This document shows, one piece after another, positions 12,776 to 24,744 of a stretch of DNA of 64,000 nt (positions within the stretch are counted from its first letter, which is position 1; every line of letters begins with the position of its first letter). Position numbers and translations under genes: made by a program. The DNA is taken from NCBI GenBank assembly GCA_949752735.1, contig OX457036.1:18054933-18118932 (forward strand), read 5' to 3'. The notes below the pieces were generated by a model, which searched no databases, had not been told where the DNA came from, and worked only from the letters and a program-made list of their open reading frames with translations. Source of the DNA: Lumbricus terrestris (taxonomy: Eukaryota; Annelida; Clitellata; Crassiclitellata; Lumbricidae).

Positions 12776-13615
12776 TTCTGGGTCATTCCATGTCAGATCA
12801 ACCAGACCTTCCCACCTTCAACTTTAGATTTTGCTGAAAATGTTATCATCTGTTTGCCCAACAATTCTGATCTCAAATACAAAATTTTATTAAAATATTT
12901 CAAAATTTGACCTAGATATGTCGTTTTAAAGTGAGGTGGGCTAGGCAAAAATTTGCGTTCGATTTCGCGAAATGTTCTCTGTGGCAATATTCAACATGAA
13001 GTATCTCGAGAAGTAGTGCAGGTAGAGGCATGAAGTTTTCACTGTTGTATTCAGCAAGTTGGTGGTGACACAATGAGCTTATAATACTGACTGTGTCTTG
13101 TGTAGGGACTCTACACGACAGCTGCCAATATGCCATCTCAGGACTCGCAAACTGCATTTTCTTGAATTTGCCTGACCCATATGAGAAAATATAGGTGCAA
13201 GAAATATATAATGTGGCCATATTCTGATTTAGCTAGTAATTGGCTCCTACTGGATGTACTTTGTTGTGGTATTTGATTGAAAATATTTTCATGCTGACAT
13301 GCCAATCTTTGTCGAACTGACGAATGGGGGTCAACTTCACCAGGCGATATTGGGAAAATGGACAACTGGAATTTATCTTACATAAGTATTCTGGTGATAT
13401 AAAAATTGTAGTGGTGCTCAGAAGCATTCAGTTCACTGTGTCTTTAATATCTAATGCCATTGATGCTCTCTTATCATGGATGGCATCTAAGGCCAAAAAA
13501 ATGTTGTGTTTCCGGTAACAGAGCTCTAAAAAATTGGGTAGGTAGGTCGACAAATATTTTGATTTTGGTAAAATATTTTTATACAGTGAGAATCCGAAAA
13601 ATTATACCCCACTAC

Positions 13616-13847
13616 CAGTGGCGCAACCAGGGGGGTGCTGGGGGGTGCTTGAGCACCCCCAAGGCTAAAAAGGTGACCCACGCAATTTTTCCAAATCCGA
13701 TGAGTTTTTTGTTGGAGGGGGGTAGGGGTCTTTTGCTCTTTTAGTATTTTATAGTCGGCATTGGCTTCGTGACTTCAGCGCTTACAATAATAGCTTACAA
13801 TAATAGTTCTGAGCACCCCCCAGGAAAATGTTCTGGTTGCGCCCCTG
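13616..13847. mobile_element. hAT-type MITE, TSD CCCACTAC
   Basis: CAGTGGCGCAACCAGG at the left; CTGGTTGCGCCCCTG at the right. The 8-bp CCCACTAC lies on both sides. 232 bp, non-coding. Confidence 0.88.
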
Positions 13848-14494
13848 CCCACTACTCTTTTTTGCATAAAGGTACACGCTGCAACAAAGTAGGCCTACGT
13901 GTTCTAAGCAAGTATAAACTGCCTATTTCCCGACTGTCTGCACCTAAAATTGCTCTAGAAAACAATTCTATTAATTTCATATTGTTGACATCTTTTCTGG
14001 TAAGATAAAGTGGGAAGGGAAGGAGAAGATGAGTGCGAACAGAACATCACTGCTAGGGGTCATTCTAAACTGGGCGAGCCAGTGACTAGTTACACCTATA
14101 GGTTGCTAGCTTTATTTTTCCTAGTCACCGTTAGAGGTGGCTTAAGTGAGAATGATAAGGCTAGAGGTTTCTCAAGACTGGCAGCCAGGAAGTAGTTAGG
14201 CAGGCGTGAATCTCTTGTCACTGTAAATTAAAAAATTCCATAAAATTTTCCGAGTTGCGGCAATAAAAGTGAGTCGGTCGGGTTACCGGAACACAACTTT
14301 TTGGCCTAAGATCCAACTCTATACGGAAGGCAATGTCACCGTATTATGTCAATAAAAAATGTTTTTAAAAAAATTGAAAAAATTAAAATAAAATAAAAAA
14401 TTGTAAATAATTTTTTTTTAATAAAAAATTTCACAAAATTATTTGAGTCGCGGCAATGAAAGAGGGTCGGTCGGGTTACCGGAAACACCACAAT

Positions 14495-15115
14495 AATTTT
14501 TTTGCTTAATCGTTTGCTGCTAAATCCCTCTAAAACTCAGTTCATCTGGTTTGGTACTCGCAGGGAATTGGCGTCCATTGACCTGCACTTAATAACAGCA
14601 ACTTTCCCTCATCTCGTTCTCTCTCACAGTGCGAGACCTTGGCATTACCTTGTATCAAGAGCTCAATTTCTCAAAGCATATCAATTTGGTCACTCGTAGT
14701 TGCTACTACCAGCTTCGACAACTCCAAGTTGTACTCAAGATCCCTCTCTCATACTGCTACTATGACTCTTGTGCATGCCTTTGTCACTTGTAGAATTGAT
14801 TACTGCAGTTCGGTACTTCTTGGTCTGCCACTTGGACTAATTGGGGGCCTTGAACGAGTTCTTCGTTCGGCTGCTCGCCTCATTGGCCGCATTCCTGAAT
14901 ATGCCCCCGTCTCTGCTTATATGCGTGACGTTCTTCACTGGCTACCTGTTTCAAAGCGCATATCCTACCGAGTTGCTGCACTTGTTTGGCGATGCTGTCT
15001 TTCTTGTGCTCCTTCATAGTCTAGTACTATTTTAGCTGTGGCTGGGCTGGGAGCGCCTCTTAGTAGTTTTCAAGAAGAGGCGCTATATAAATTCTCGAAA
15101 TGAATGAATGACTGA
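14495..15115 (+). mobile_element. CR1/L2-like LINE 3' end with intact tail
   Basis: Frames encode LLNPSKTQFIWFGTRREL, then HAFVTCRIDYCSSVLLGLP, ERVLRSAARLIGRIPEY and VLHWLPVSKRISYRVAALVW: the standard C-terminal LINE blocks with frameshifts. The 3' end, 15048-15115, reads GAGCGCCTCTTAGTAG...GAGGCGCTATATAAA and stops in GAATGAATGA. Confidence 0.88.
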
Positions 15116-15289
15116 ATGACACAGTAGTGAAGGTTTGGAGTGAAAAGCTAAAAAACTAAGGAAATGCATCCCGGTCAAACAGAAAGACGGACACAAAAGA
15201 AATCTATAAGAAAGGATGTGGTTATGTATGTGACTTTGTCCAGAATGCACGCTCACAGTTTTAGCGCATATATCTATGTAGCTGTCGGG

Positions 15290-15420
15290 AATGGAGGGTG
15301 AGGGAGGAAAGGAGAGGGAGGGAGCTTGAGGAAGAGGGAGGGGAGGGAGGGATGCAGAGAGGCAGGGGAGTGGAGGTAGAAAGGGACAGAGAAAGGGAGG
15401 GAGGCAGGGAGGGAGGGTTG
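15290..15420. repeat. Purine-rich GGGA tract, possible G-quadruplex
   Basis: Almost pure purine over 130 bp. 15394-15418 holds five GGG runs separated by 1-5 bases. Confidence 0.8.
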
Positions 15421-15844
15421 GACAGTCTCTTCAGCCACAGCAAGACGTGGCCGGGTACAGTTAGTGAGTAATAGTTCAAATTGTAAAGTTTTACTAATAT
15501 TGTCAGAGTCTACTCATATGACTAATAATGTTTTGAAAATTGTATGGTATCTAGCATGCTACCTGAGTTATTAACAATAAAATGCCTCAGAATTATGTCG
15601 TTCGCACGCTGTCACTACCCGCCCCACTATAAAAGAAGAAGACCATAAAACATTTTGAGCTAATAATTTGAATAGCTTCCTATGATATGTTGGTTTACAA
15701 ACTGACCAAATATCAAATTCTGAAATGGTGTGGTGGTGACCATTGGTTGATTTGACATGGAATGACCCATATTCAAAAAACCTCACGCATGCCAAATCAA
15801 AGAAAGGTATAGTTGCTAACCATAGTTGCTCCCAGTATGGAACA

Positions 15845-16235
15845 GTATGACTATCGGTGACTGATCTGGTGTGCTCATTTACCGATTGATTTTACTTGAT
15901 TTTGACTTGAAGGTCTGAATTGCGGTGAAAAATGACGTGCCCGCTTTCTGCTCACCTACCGAGATATGGGCTTCGGGAGCCGAGCAACAGCCAAAATCTG
16001 TCAACTTATTTCGGTAAGTGAGAATCTCATGAAAGGTCTGATATGCGGTGAAAAATGATGTGCCCGCTTTCTGCTCAATTACCGAGATATGGGCTTCGGA
16101 AGCCGAGCAACAGCCAAAATCTGTCGAATTGTTCTCTGTAAGTGAGAATCTCATCGAGGACTTCGATGTCGTCCAATCGACTCCGCCTCAACTCTTCAAA
16201 ACTCAATTCATTTGGCTTGGCACCCTTTTGTCAGC
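15845..16235 (+). mobile_element. Tandemly duplicated LINE fragment
   Basis: A segment with GGTGAAAAATGACGTGCCCG and ATGGGCTTCGG occurs twice in tandem (15905-16030, 16033-16153), with a third copy at 11920. The second copy runs into FKTQFIWLGT, the LINE LN..KTQF block. Confidence 0.6.
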
Positions 16236-16239
16236 TGCT

Positions 16240-16990
16240 CTGGGCCTGCTCAACTATTTCTTTTACTGCGCTATCTAGGATTATGTCAAAGCAGTTAAAT
16301 GGTGATGTAAATTAGCTGAATCCTTGAAAGTAAGGAAAAAATGTAAGGGATTTCAGAAGTAATAAATTACATAAAATAATTATGGACGGTAAATGAATAA
16401 ATGAGGTTACATAGGGAAAGAAAAATGTCTTTTTCCGTTGTACATACACCGCTTATTCAAGGCAACAGCTCGTAGCTAAAAAATTTAAACCAAAACATAC
16501 TCTTTGCTTCTTACCAAGAAAAGCAGATTTCCAAGAAAAGCAGATTTTAAAATTGATTGGTCTCACACTGCAATGGCAATGCCAATAATATAATATTTTA
16601 ATCATATAATAAATGTATGTAATAGGACTTGTAGGAATTAATTTGTTGCCGTACTTATTAAAACATTTGGCGTCTATCATATTTTAAAAAGTAAAAAAAA
16701 ATAAGAGTTGGAAGACTAAATCATAAAAAAATTCTCGATAATAACAGTGAAGTCTAATTGCAATTAATTCTTAAATGTATTGTCGATGTGTGCACTAAAC
16801 AGTAAGCAATAAATGTCGTCTATTGAATGAAAAAATCAGCAATGACTAAATAATATAGCTTACAGTGGTTAATGTTTAAGCATAATTATCGATTTAAATT
16901 GTTATTTAGTAACATTGTATTGATGGAAAAATATTGGAAATTTTCCGGAAAAATATGAACTTTTCCGGACAATTTTTTTCCTCACGGCAC
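16240..16990. other. No gene seen
   Basis: Strongly AT-rich. Nothing recognisable. Confidence 0.4.
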
Positions 16991-16995
16991 TATTT

Positions 16996-17060
16996 GTATT
17001 GCACTTTTTTAAGGGGGCCACTCAGAGGCGCTCCAAACCTCAGCACGGCCAAATAACATG
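16996..17060 (-). mobile_element. LINE 3' tail fragment
   Basis: GGGGGCCACTCAGAGGCGCTCC with flanks like the tail at 1048-1130, including the AAATAA(C/G)A...CTTAAG extension. Confidence 0.5.
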
Positions 17061-17256
17061 GTCTTAAGGTGAGAGAGGAATGACTGTGATGGAGTTCTAG
17101 GATGGTGGTGTAGCGTCTATGAGAGACCGTTCCGGATCAAGGGGCCAACTGTTCTGGGCAGTGAAGGTGTGAGAAAATGAGAAAGCAAACCTTGTTCAGG
17201 CGAGCAAAGGGTGTGTTCAAATGAGAAGCACTAAGAGCATGGTTACAGGGGGTGCT

Positions 17257-17834
17257 ATGATATTATTATTATTATTATTATTACATGAATTTGTTACGCG
17301 CGCAAGGTCACACCAAAGTGTGAATCTGAGGTGCGGATAGTTAGCCGCCAGAGGAAGATGCAGTGCTTGAAAGCCAAAGAGAAATAGTGAGTTTTGAGCC
17401 GTTTTTTGAAAGTAGGGAGTGAATTTGAGCAACGAGAGTGGAAGTAGATGCCATTCTTTGGGATCAGAGGCATGGAATGCATGTGAGCTTATAAGAGTTC
17501 TGCATCGAGGCTCAGCTAAAAGACCCATGCTTGATGATCGCAGGCAACGAGGAGGAATGTAAGGAGTAAGCAGTGACTGAAGGTAGGGAGGAGTTCCGGT
17601 AGAGAAGGATTTGTAGGTTAAACAGGCCAGTTTAAATTTAATCCTGAACTCGACAGGAAGCCAATGCAGCTGATGAAGTAAAACTGAAGAACTTGATCGA
17701 AGTTGGACACGCAGCGCAACCCGAGCTAAGGAATTTTTGATGCGTTGCAGCCTATAGTCTGAAATGCCCAAAAAAATCGCATTAGCATAATCAAGGCGAG
17801 AGGAAACAAGGGAGCAAGCTAAAGTCTTCGACAT
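17257..17834 (-). mobile_element. LINE RT C-terminal fragment
   Basis: Minus-strand frame with LVSSRLDYANAIFLGISD, LLHQLHWLPVEFRIKFKLA, TYKSFSTGTPPYLQSLL and CLRSSSMGLLAEPRCR: a continuous LINE C terminus without stops for about 180 codons, ending in an ATT microsatellite that serves as its tail. Distinct from the family at 14495. Confidence 0.82.
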
Positions 17835-17987
17835 ATCATGATAGGCCGGAGCCTAGACCTAGTAGGCAGTGCCAAACTAGTGCAGCGATCCTATACTTGA
17901 TTTGCTGCTTGAGAGGAGTCAATGGAGAACATAACAAGTCTAATATAGCTGAAGATGTGGCTGAATATTACATGCTTATATAAAATA

Positions 17988-19138
17988 CAGGATGGGCTGT
18001 AAAAAAGTAATTCATACGGATTTTTGCTGATATATTGGCCAAAAGCACTAATTTCTAAAGAATGTTTATGGGCTTAAAGGTAATTCAGATTGATGTTTAA
18101 TGGCTAAATTTCACCAAAATATTTAAAACAGAACAAGGCTTATAGCAATTTTAGTAAGACCATCCACTGTTTTATGAGATCCAAAAACATAATGCAACAA
18201 AAAGGATTTCATTAAGTCACATCTCAAATATTTGTTATCAAATAACCTTGATTTTGCCAGACAATCATTATTATTATTTTGTAAAGAAACAGGGTACCAG
18301 CGTAGTTGCATGCAACTGTGAAGTCACTTAGCAAGATGACAATCAAGTTGATAAATTATAAAGAATCTGTCAGATTAATAATTTTGTTGTTAACGTAATG
18401 ATACTCAAAATTCTTAAAATTGAACATGGCCAAGGTGTCGATGTCAGACAAAATGCGTAATCAGACACTTCACGAGCATGGTTTTGAGTTAAAGCCATCG
18501 GCTAATTGTCGCTTTGTCTACTCTGATAAACAGTGAAAGTTGAGTAGGCTTATGCAATTGATAAAAGGGAATTGGCTCATTGTCATGTGTCCTGGTTTCA
18601 TTGAGAAAAATCAATGGCCATAATATCAGGATTTGAACTCGATGGTTTGATTATCACGTGGGGTAGCTATGCCGGAGAAATACCACAATCTCTGGCAAAA
18701 ACCAATAGCGACAAGATAATTGAAGTTCTCATTGGAGTTGGTATGGCAGGGTTTACTTCTGGAACCCATCAACAAGGCCTTCAATGACTTTACATAGAAA
18801 CACAGGGCAAGTGTGGGCACTGGTGGTGGAAACATTGAACACAACTTGTAAAACAGCATAAAGTTTCCATGATAAAATTCATTTGAGATGTAACTTAATA
18901 AAATCTCTCCACATTACTTTTTGTTGCGTTGCGTTTTTGGATCGTCAAAAACAGTGGTTGGTCTCACTAAAAGGGCTATAACTTTTGTTCTGTGTGAAAT
19001 ATTTTTTGTGAAATTTGGCCATTGTACATAAATAAATATGAATTGTCTTTAACCCTGTAAAATTTTATTTAAAAGTCCATGTATTTGGCCAAAAGATTAG
19101 CAAAATCCTTAGCGTATTACTTTTTATGGCCAACCCTC
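17988..19138 (+). mobile_element. Mariner-like element with broken transposase
   Basis: About 220-bp terminal inverted repeats (17988-18215 and 18918-19138), each with GGCCAAA...GAATTGTCTTTAAACCCTG-like and CCACTGTTTT blocks. Between them the plus strand reads WP.YQDLNSMV and INKAFNDF..., then GTGGGNIEHNL, the C-terminal signature of a mariner/Tc1 transposase, with stops. Inactive. Confidence 0.75.
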
Positions 19139-19147
19139 ATAATAATA

Positions 19148-19215
19148 ATAACGACAATTTATATGGCGCCGTAACGCAGACATACCGCTACAAGGGCGCC
19201 TCACAAACGGCCAAC
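19148..19215 (-). mobile_element. LINE tail fragment with microsatellite
   Basis: AATAATAATAACGACAATTTATATGGCGCC is the reverse of a GGCGCC...ATAAATTGT(CGT)TATT-type LINE tail. Short. Confidence 0.4.
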
Positions 19216-20382
19216 TGCGGGATACGCCTTAGCAAACCCTGTATAAGTTTGTGTAACGGAATTTAATTAATTAATGGATATTATGCTATAAAAAGTTATA
19301 TTCATTATCTGCTCTGTACTCAACTTGATAAACTTTTCTTTTCTTCATTGATAAGACATCATCTTTTTAAAGCATTATTCTTACACCTCCTCTGAACAAT
19401 TGCATTTGATGTTCCTTGTTAAATAAATCCAGCAATTATTAGCTTCTTATTGGACGAAGCATGTTATTTTTGATTTGTTCAAATCTTTTTGCCATTGCAG
19501 GAGCCGTAGTGACCTTTGAGCCATCAATGACGTGGAGGAGGTCATCGTGGTCTGATGCAACGGAAACTTACACACACACTCGGAATTCTTTGATCATGCC
19601 GTCTTCGTGGTGGCACCTCTGCCGGGTTGTTGAGTCAACTGTTCTCTCTTGAGTGATTATGCCTCTTCGGCCTGGTGGGGTCTCTCAAAGGCAAAGAACC
19701 AGGAAAGACTCGAGAGACTTGTGTAAAAAAATAAATAACACTGGATACCTTCCATCCTAACATCGCCGGGGTGGATCAGCTGGTGCGTTGTGCTGGTGCT
19801 AATCTACTGGAGGTTGTGCTAATGAACAAGTGCCTCGTTCAAAACGTATTCGACATTATCTGTGACCGTGCTTTCATGAATTCACCTTGCCGGCCAGGAA
19901 CAATGAAAATTTCTTATGCGGGATGCTTTACGGTGTCCTTAGCTGAACAATCATTTTCTATTGCTGTAGACCTAGATCTTAAATCTTGTAAAGCAACTCC
20001 TTGTCTACCAAAGATGCTTATTTTTTCGTTGTCCTGACTCGACTGTGGATTTTGTATCTTGTTGTGTTTATGTCAATGTGTGTCTTGAATAAAGTAGTTG
20101 TAGTAGTAGTATTACACAGTTTGTCTGTCACTGGCAACGAAGTTTAACTATGAGGTGCTTTACTCTTTACAAAATCTCATCACAGAAAAAATGTTTATTA
20201 ACGTGAACTGAGTCTGAAATGTGATATTGATGTCATAGGACACAGAACTGTTGTTTACACAGTTAGATATTTGCTCGTCTTCCTATTTTTTCAGCATATT
20301 GCATTGTGGATATGTATCTTGGAGACAAGATAACTTTGGTGTCAAATCACAGCATTATCAGTATGTCAATCATTCAGAATTT
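19216..20382. other. No gene seen
   Basis: Short open frames without family resemblance. 20090-20110 is AATAAAGTAG followed by TAGTAGTAG, which could be an old retroelement tail. Confidence 0.4.
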
Positions 20383-20430
20383 ATATTATGCTCCTTCAAG
20401 ATCACTACTCAGAGGCGCTCCCAGCCGAGA
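20383..20430 (-). mobile_element. LINE/SINE tail fragment
   Basis: GCTCCTTCAAGATCACTACTCAGAGGCGCTCCCAG: the reverse of the shared 3' tail. Confidence 0.5.
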
Positions 20431-20494
20431 CCTTAAAAGTGAAAAAGTCTGGAAAAGTTTGTGAAATTGAGAATAGTTTGGCAGGTGTCACATA

Positions 20495-21877
20495 CAGTGG
20501 TGTGAAAAAGTTTTGCATCACCCATATATTTTGCGTTTCTATGCATTATTTCTTCTGTATTAAGTTGAATAATATACTGGTAAGCATGTGGGCGTTAATT
20601 AAAGGTTTTCTTATTGTTTGGTTCGAGTTTACAAGCATATTTCTTTTAAATTTGACATGATGAAAGGTTGTTTACCACCTCGTGGCTATACCAGCATGAG
20701 TAAGGCCATGAAGGCTTGTAACCCGCTAATGCTTGTTCTGTGCATAGTGCAATGTGTTGGGATGAAATGACCGGTTATGTGTAGTCGTAGACCTTCTTTA
20801 TGATTTAGAAGCCTGGAAAAAGCCGTTTCTGCGTGTCAGTGATGCACCAATTTTTTTGGTCCAGCCCTTGTTCTTCACCACTTGTCTGCAACGTTTCGGC
20901 ATCGAGTTGACCAGCTTGACGAGGTGGTCATGGGACACAACGCGGTTCCAGGCAGCGATGAGCGATTCGATGAGCTCGCATTTGGAAGTTGGATATCTCT
21001 TGGATATCTCCAAGGCTGCTTTATGCCACAGATTCTCAATTGGATTGAGATCCGGGGTCCGGGCGGGCCAGTGCAGCGTCTTAACATTGTTCTGTTTGTT
21101 CCAGTTGGTCACCAGTTTGGCACGATGGCATGGTGCATTGTCATGCTGAAAGGGGAACTGGCCTGGGAAGAGTTGCTGAACTGATGGCACCATGCACTTC
21201 TGCAGTATGCCGATGCACTTGGTTGCGTTGACCATTCCATCAACGATATGCAGACGTCCGACGGCACTGGCAGCCATGCGATCCAAACCATAACGAAAGA
21301 AAACAACGCTGAACTGGCCCGCCCAGTCCCCGGATCTCAATCCAATTGAGAATCTGTGGCATAAAGCAGCCTTGGCGATATCCAAGAGATATCCAACTTC
21401 CAAATGCGAGCTCATCGAATCGCTCATCGCCGCCTGGAACCGCGTTGTGTCCCATGACCACCTCGTCAAGCTGGTCAACTCGATGCCGAAACGTTGCAGA
21501 CAAGTGGTGAAGAACAAGGGCTGGACAAAAAAATTGGTGCATCACTGACATGCGGAAATGGCTTTTTCCAGGCTTCTAAATCATAAAGAAGGTCTACGAC
21601 TACACATAACCGGTCATTTCATCCCAACACATTGCACTATGCACAGAACAAGCGTTAGCGGGTTACAAGCCTGTATGGCCCTACTCATGCTGGTATAGCC
21701 ACGAGGTGGTAAACGAACTTTCATCATGTCAAATTTAAAGAAATATGCTTATAAACTCGAACCAAACAAAAATAAAACCTTTAATTAACGCCCGCATGTT
21801 TACCAGTACATTATTCATCTTAATACAGAAGAAATACAGAAAATATATGGGTGATGCAAAACTTTTTCACACCACTG
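20495..21877 (-). mobile_element. Tc1 element rearranged into a fold-back
   Basis: Starts and ends with perfect inverted CAGTGGTGTGAAAAAGTTTT repeats flanked by TA. Arms 20495-21072 and 21315-21877 are inverted copies with few mismatches; the spacer is about 240 bp. Each arm carries the transposase C terminus (PDLNPIENLW on both strands). The spacer plus left arm, read on the minus strand, also encodes FQHDNAPCHRA, so the second Asp and the Glu of DD34E remain. The N-terminal half with the DNA-binding domain and first Asp is absent and replaced by the inverted arm. Cannot encode a working transposase. Confidence 0.93.
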
Positions 21878-22715
21878 TAGGCGAGGGAAGCCCATTATGC
21901 TGATGATGCTCTGCTTTGTCACCAAGGGAAGAGTCCATCGAATGCTCTTTTCTTGTTCAGGCGAGTCCATCAAATGCTCTCTTCTGTGCCTGCATGGTTC
22001 TGCTTCAACAGTCTGGACATGGGCCTGATCCTCATTCAACTTGAACTTTAATAACCTTAGCCTAATCCAAACCTCTAGTCTGCATCAAACACGTTTGGCT
22101 CATGCCAAATGACAGCACACCTCCCATTGTCAGTCTAGCTTTGCTTTGCAGGCACTGTTCCTCCATGCTATGAAGACTTAAAACACTTGGGGCAACTTAA
22201 ACCTTTGCAAATCGTGTTTTTATCACTTCAAGCTAATGCATCACATGACGACTGCTCTTCCCAGACATGTCAAAACCAAAGCCCGATTTCTTGTCTGCTC
22301 TTGCCTTGATTATGCCAACTTAAACCTATCAGGTTTCATTACTAATAGGGTGTGGAATTGACTACCATTATTTATCTGTTGCTTGAATTTCTGTTATCTT
22401 TCAAGAAGTGTCTGGTAACTCCCATTTCTCACTGACCTTCAGTCAGCTGGATATATAACTGCAACAGCAGCATCCAATTTGAATTGTTGATTGTGTGCAG
22501 AAAAAAATGTTTGTACTAACAATTGTTCTCGTGGAAAATAAAAATGTTTTATCAATCATATAGTAGCAACTACTGTGATATATCACTTTGTTCTAATGTT
22601 GCACAGTTTCAGGTGTGCCTTTATGTAGCTGTATAGCTGTTATTTGTATTGGTCTTACCTGCAGTCTGGATTTAAGAAGAAAACTGATTATGTAATTTAT
22701 ATTGTTGGATATATT
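21878..22715. other. Mostly unassigned; possible LINE remnant 22210-22480
   Basis: At 22290-22420 the plus strand weakly resembles LINE C-terminal text (RVWN.LPLF). The rest is unassigned. Low support. Confidence 0.3.
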
Positions 22716-23740
22716 TATCTAGCATGCATGTTTTGCATATAAGTCAGTTATATATAGGAACAATAGAGGTTTCATATGGAACACAAATGGATAAATCATC
22801 TCTAATCTATTTAGCATACATGTGTTGAAGATAAGTCAGTTATATGTAGGAACAATATAGGTTTCATATGGAACGCATATGGATAAATCATCTGTAATCT
22901 GTCTAGCATACATGTGTTGAAGATAAGTCAGTTACATATAGGAACACTAGAGATTTCATATGGAACGCAGATGGATAAATCATCTGTAATCTATATAGAT
23001 AAATCATCATGTGTTGAAGATAAGTCAGTTACTTATATGAACAATATATTTTTCATACGGAACGCAGATGGATAAATCATCTGTAATCTATCTAGCCTAC
23101 ATGTGTTGAAGATAAGTCAGTTACTTATAGGAACAATATAGGTTTCATATGGAACGCAAATGGATAAATCATCTGTAATCTATCTAGCACACATGTGTTG
23201 AAGATAAGTCAGTTACATGTAGGAACAATATAGGTTTCATATGGAACGCAGATGGATAAATCATCTCTAATCTATCTAGCACACGTGTGTTGAAGATAGG
23301 TCAGTTACATATAGGAACAATATAGGTTTCATATGGAACGCAAATGGATAAATCATCTGTAATCTATCTAGCACACATGTGTTGAAGATAAGTCAGTTAC
23401 ATGTAGGAACAATATAGGTTTCATATGGAACGCAGATGGATAAATCATCTCTAATCTATCTAGCACACGTGTGTTGAAGATAGGTCAGTTACATATAGGA
23501 ACAATATAGGTTTCATATGGAACGCAGATGGATAAATCATCTGTAATCTATATAGCATACATGTGTTGAAGATAAGTCAGTTACTTATAGGAACAATATA
23601 GGTTTCATATGGAACGCAGATGGATAAATCATCTGTGATCTGTCTAGCATACATGTGTTGAAGATAAGTCAGTTACATATAGGAACAATATAGATTTCAT
23701 ATGGAACGCATATTGATGAAGCATATGTTATCTATACGGA
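22716..23740. repeat. 92-bp satellite, 11 copies
   Basis: TAGC-initiated units start at 22720, 22812, 22904, about 22996, 23093, 23185, 23277, 23369, 23461, 23553 and 23645. The unit contains GTGTTGAAGATAAGTCAGTT and TTTCATATGGAACGCA. Copy 4 carries a small internal duplication. Copies 23185+23277 are repeated almost identically as 23369+23461. Confidence 0.97.
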
Positions 23741-24130
23741 AAACATATGGTATAGATATCCTTGTGCCATATTGAATGCGTATTGATTATTTATGAGGCC
23801 CTTATGGTTTTGTCATATGAAAAAGATATGGGCTGTCGGGTGCAAACCACACGAATTTAGAGATCTTTACCATATGACGTCCAATATGACACCCATATGG
23901 GCTCAATATGACAATGTTGTCAGGGGTGAGATACGCTGCAGAGAAAAATTGAAAGGAAATCAAAAACGCTTGTTTCTAATGCTGCCACTTAAGCTTCCTG
24001 GAAATTCGCAGATCGATTGGCCAATCCAAACACTAAGAACTTCTATTGCGCCACCGTTATTACCATCGAGGCATCATTCGCGTAGTATTACAGGGCGAGT
24101 CTGGTTGAAAGCTAAGAAGGGAGTCGTGGA

Positions 24131-24430
24131 GTCGAAAACAACTCGGGGAAGACCTTCGAAATCGGAGAAGGCCTTCGAACTCGGAGAAGGCCTTCGAACT
24201 CGGAGAAGACCTAGCTTCGAACTCGGAGAAGGCCTTCGAACTCGGGGAAGACCTTCGAACTCGGAGAAGGCCTTCGAACTCGGAGAAGACCTTCGAACTC
24301 GGAGAAGACCTTCGAACTCGGAGAAGACCTTCGAACTCGGAGAAGACCTTCGAACTCGTAGAAGGCCTTAGAACTCGGAGAGAGCCCTCGAACTCGGAGA
24401 AGACCTTCGAACTCGGAGAAGACCTTCGGA
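24131..24430. repeat. 19-bp minisatellite
   Basis: Unit CTTCGAACTCGGAGAAGAC (19 bp), about 15 copies with A/G variants. Because 19 is not a multiple of 3 and the unit has no stop in any frame, long open frames with a 19-residue repeat appear on both strands; I regard them as artefacts. Confidence 0.95.
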
Positions 24431-24538
24431 GGGAATGAGTTTGGATCTGAAGAGTTAAGACCCGAACAGACTTCGGCTTTGAACTGTCAGGTCTAGGCCT
24501 ATACTTATTTCTCATGTGAAACTGACAATTTCCGTGGG

Positions 24539-24697
24539 CAGTGGCGCAGGCAAGAGGGAGGTTTTGGGGGTTAAACCCCCCATTGGTTCCGGAAAAAGGT
24601 TTTTTAAGGTTATTTTTCCATTTAAGTAAGGAAAAATAGCAAAAGGCAGTGTTTCCGGCCATAAAACCCCCCATCAAAATTCCTGGCTACGCCACTG
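24539..24697. mobile_element. hAT-type MITE A, copy 1, TSD TCCGTGGG
   Basis: CAGTGGCGCAGGCAAG...CTGGCTACGCCACTG; the TSD is perfect on both sides. Internal GGGGGTTAAACCCCCC and CCATTTAAGTAAG are shared with the copy at 27563. Confidence 0.92.
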
Positions 24698-24744
24698 TCC
24701 GTGGGCAATGATGTGCAAAGTTATCGAAGCCCAAGAAGCTGAGT

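Larger units (their letters stand above)
12780..15768. mobile_element. About 3-kb DNA element bounded by GGGTCATTCCATGTCA ends
   Basis: 12780 reads GGGTCATTCCATGTCAGATC; 15744-15768 is its inverted copy with one mismatch over 25 bp. It encloses a nested hAT MITE and a LINE fragment, so it is older than both. No target duplication seen; short minus-strand open frames at 12793-13427 may be remnants of its own coding. Superfamily undecided. Confidence 0.5.

Noticed and set aside
20856..21184. Plus-strand frames over the left arm of the Tc1 element
   Set aside because: Mirror images of the transposase C terminus caused by the inverted arms.
22716..23740. CRISPR-like regular repeats
   Set aside because: Period 92 bp with whole-unit similarity and no unique spacers; it is a eukaryotic satellite.
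23793..24677. Frames with the repeated TFELGEDLRTRRRP and SPSSKVFSEFEG text on opposite strands
   Set aside because: Products of a 19-bp minisatellite that is stop-free in all frames; no start context, no splice support.
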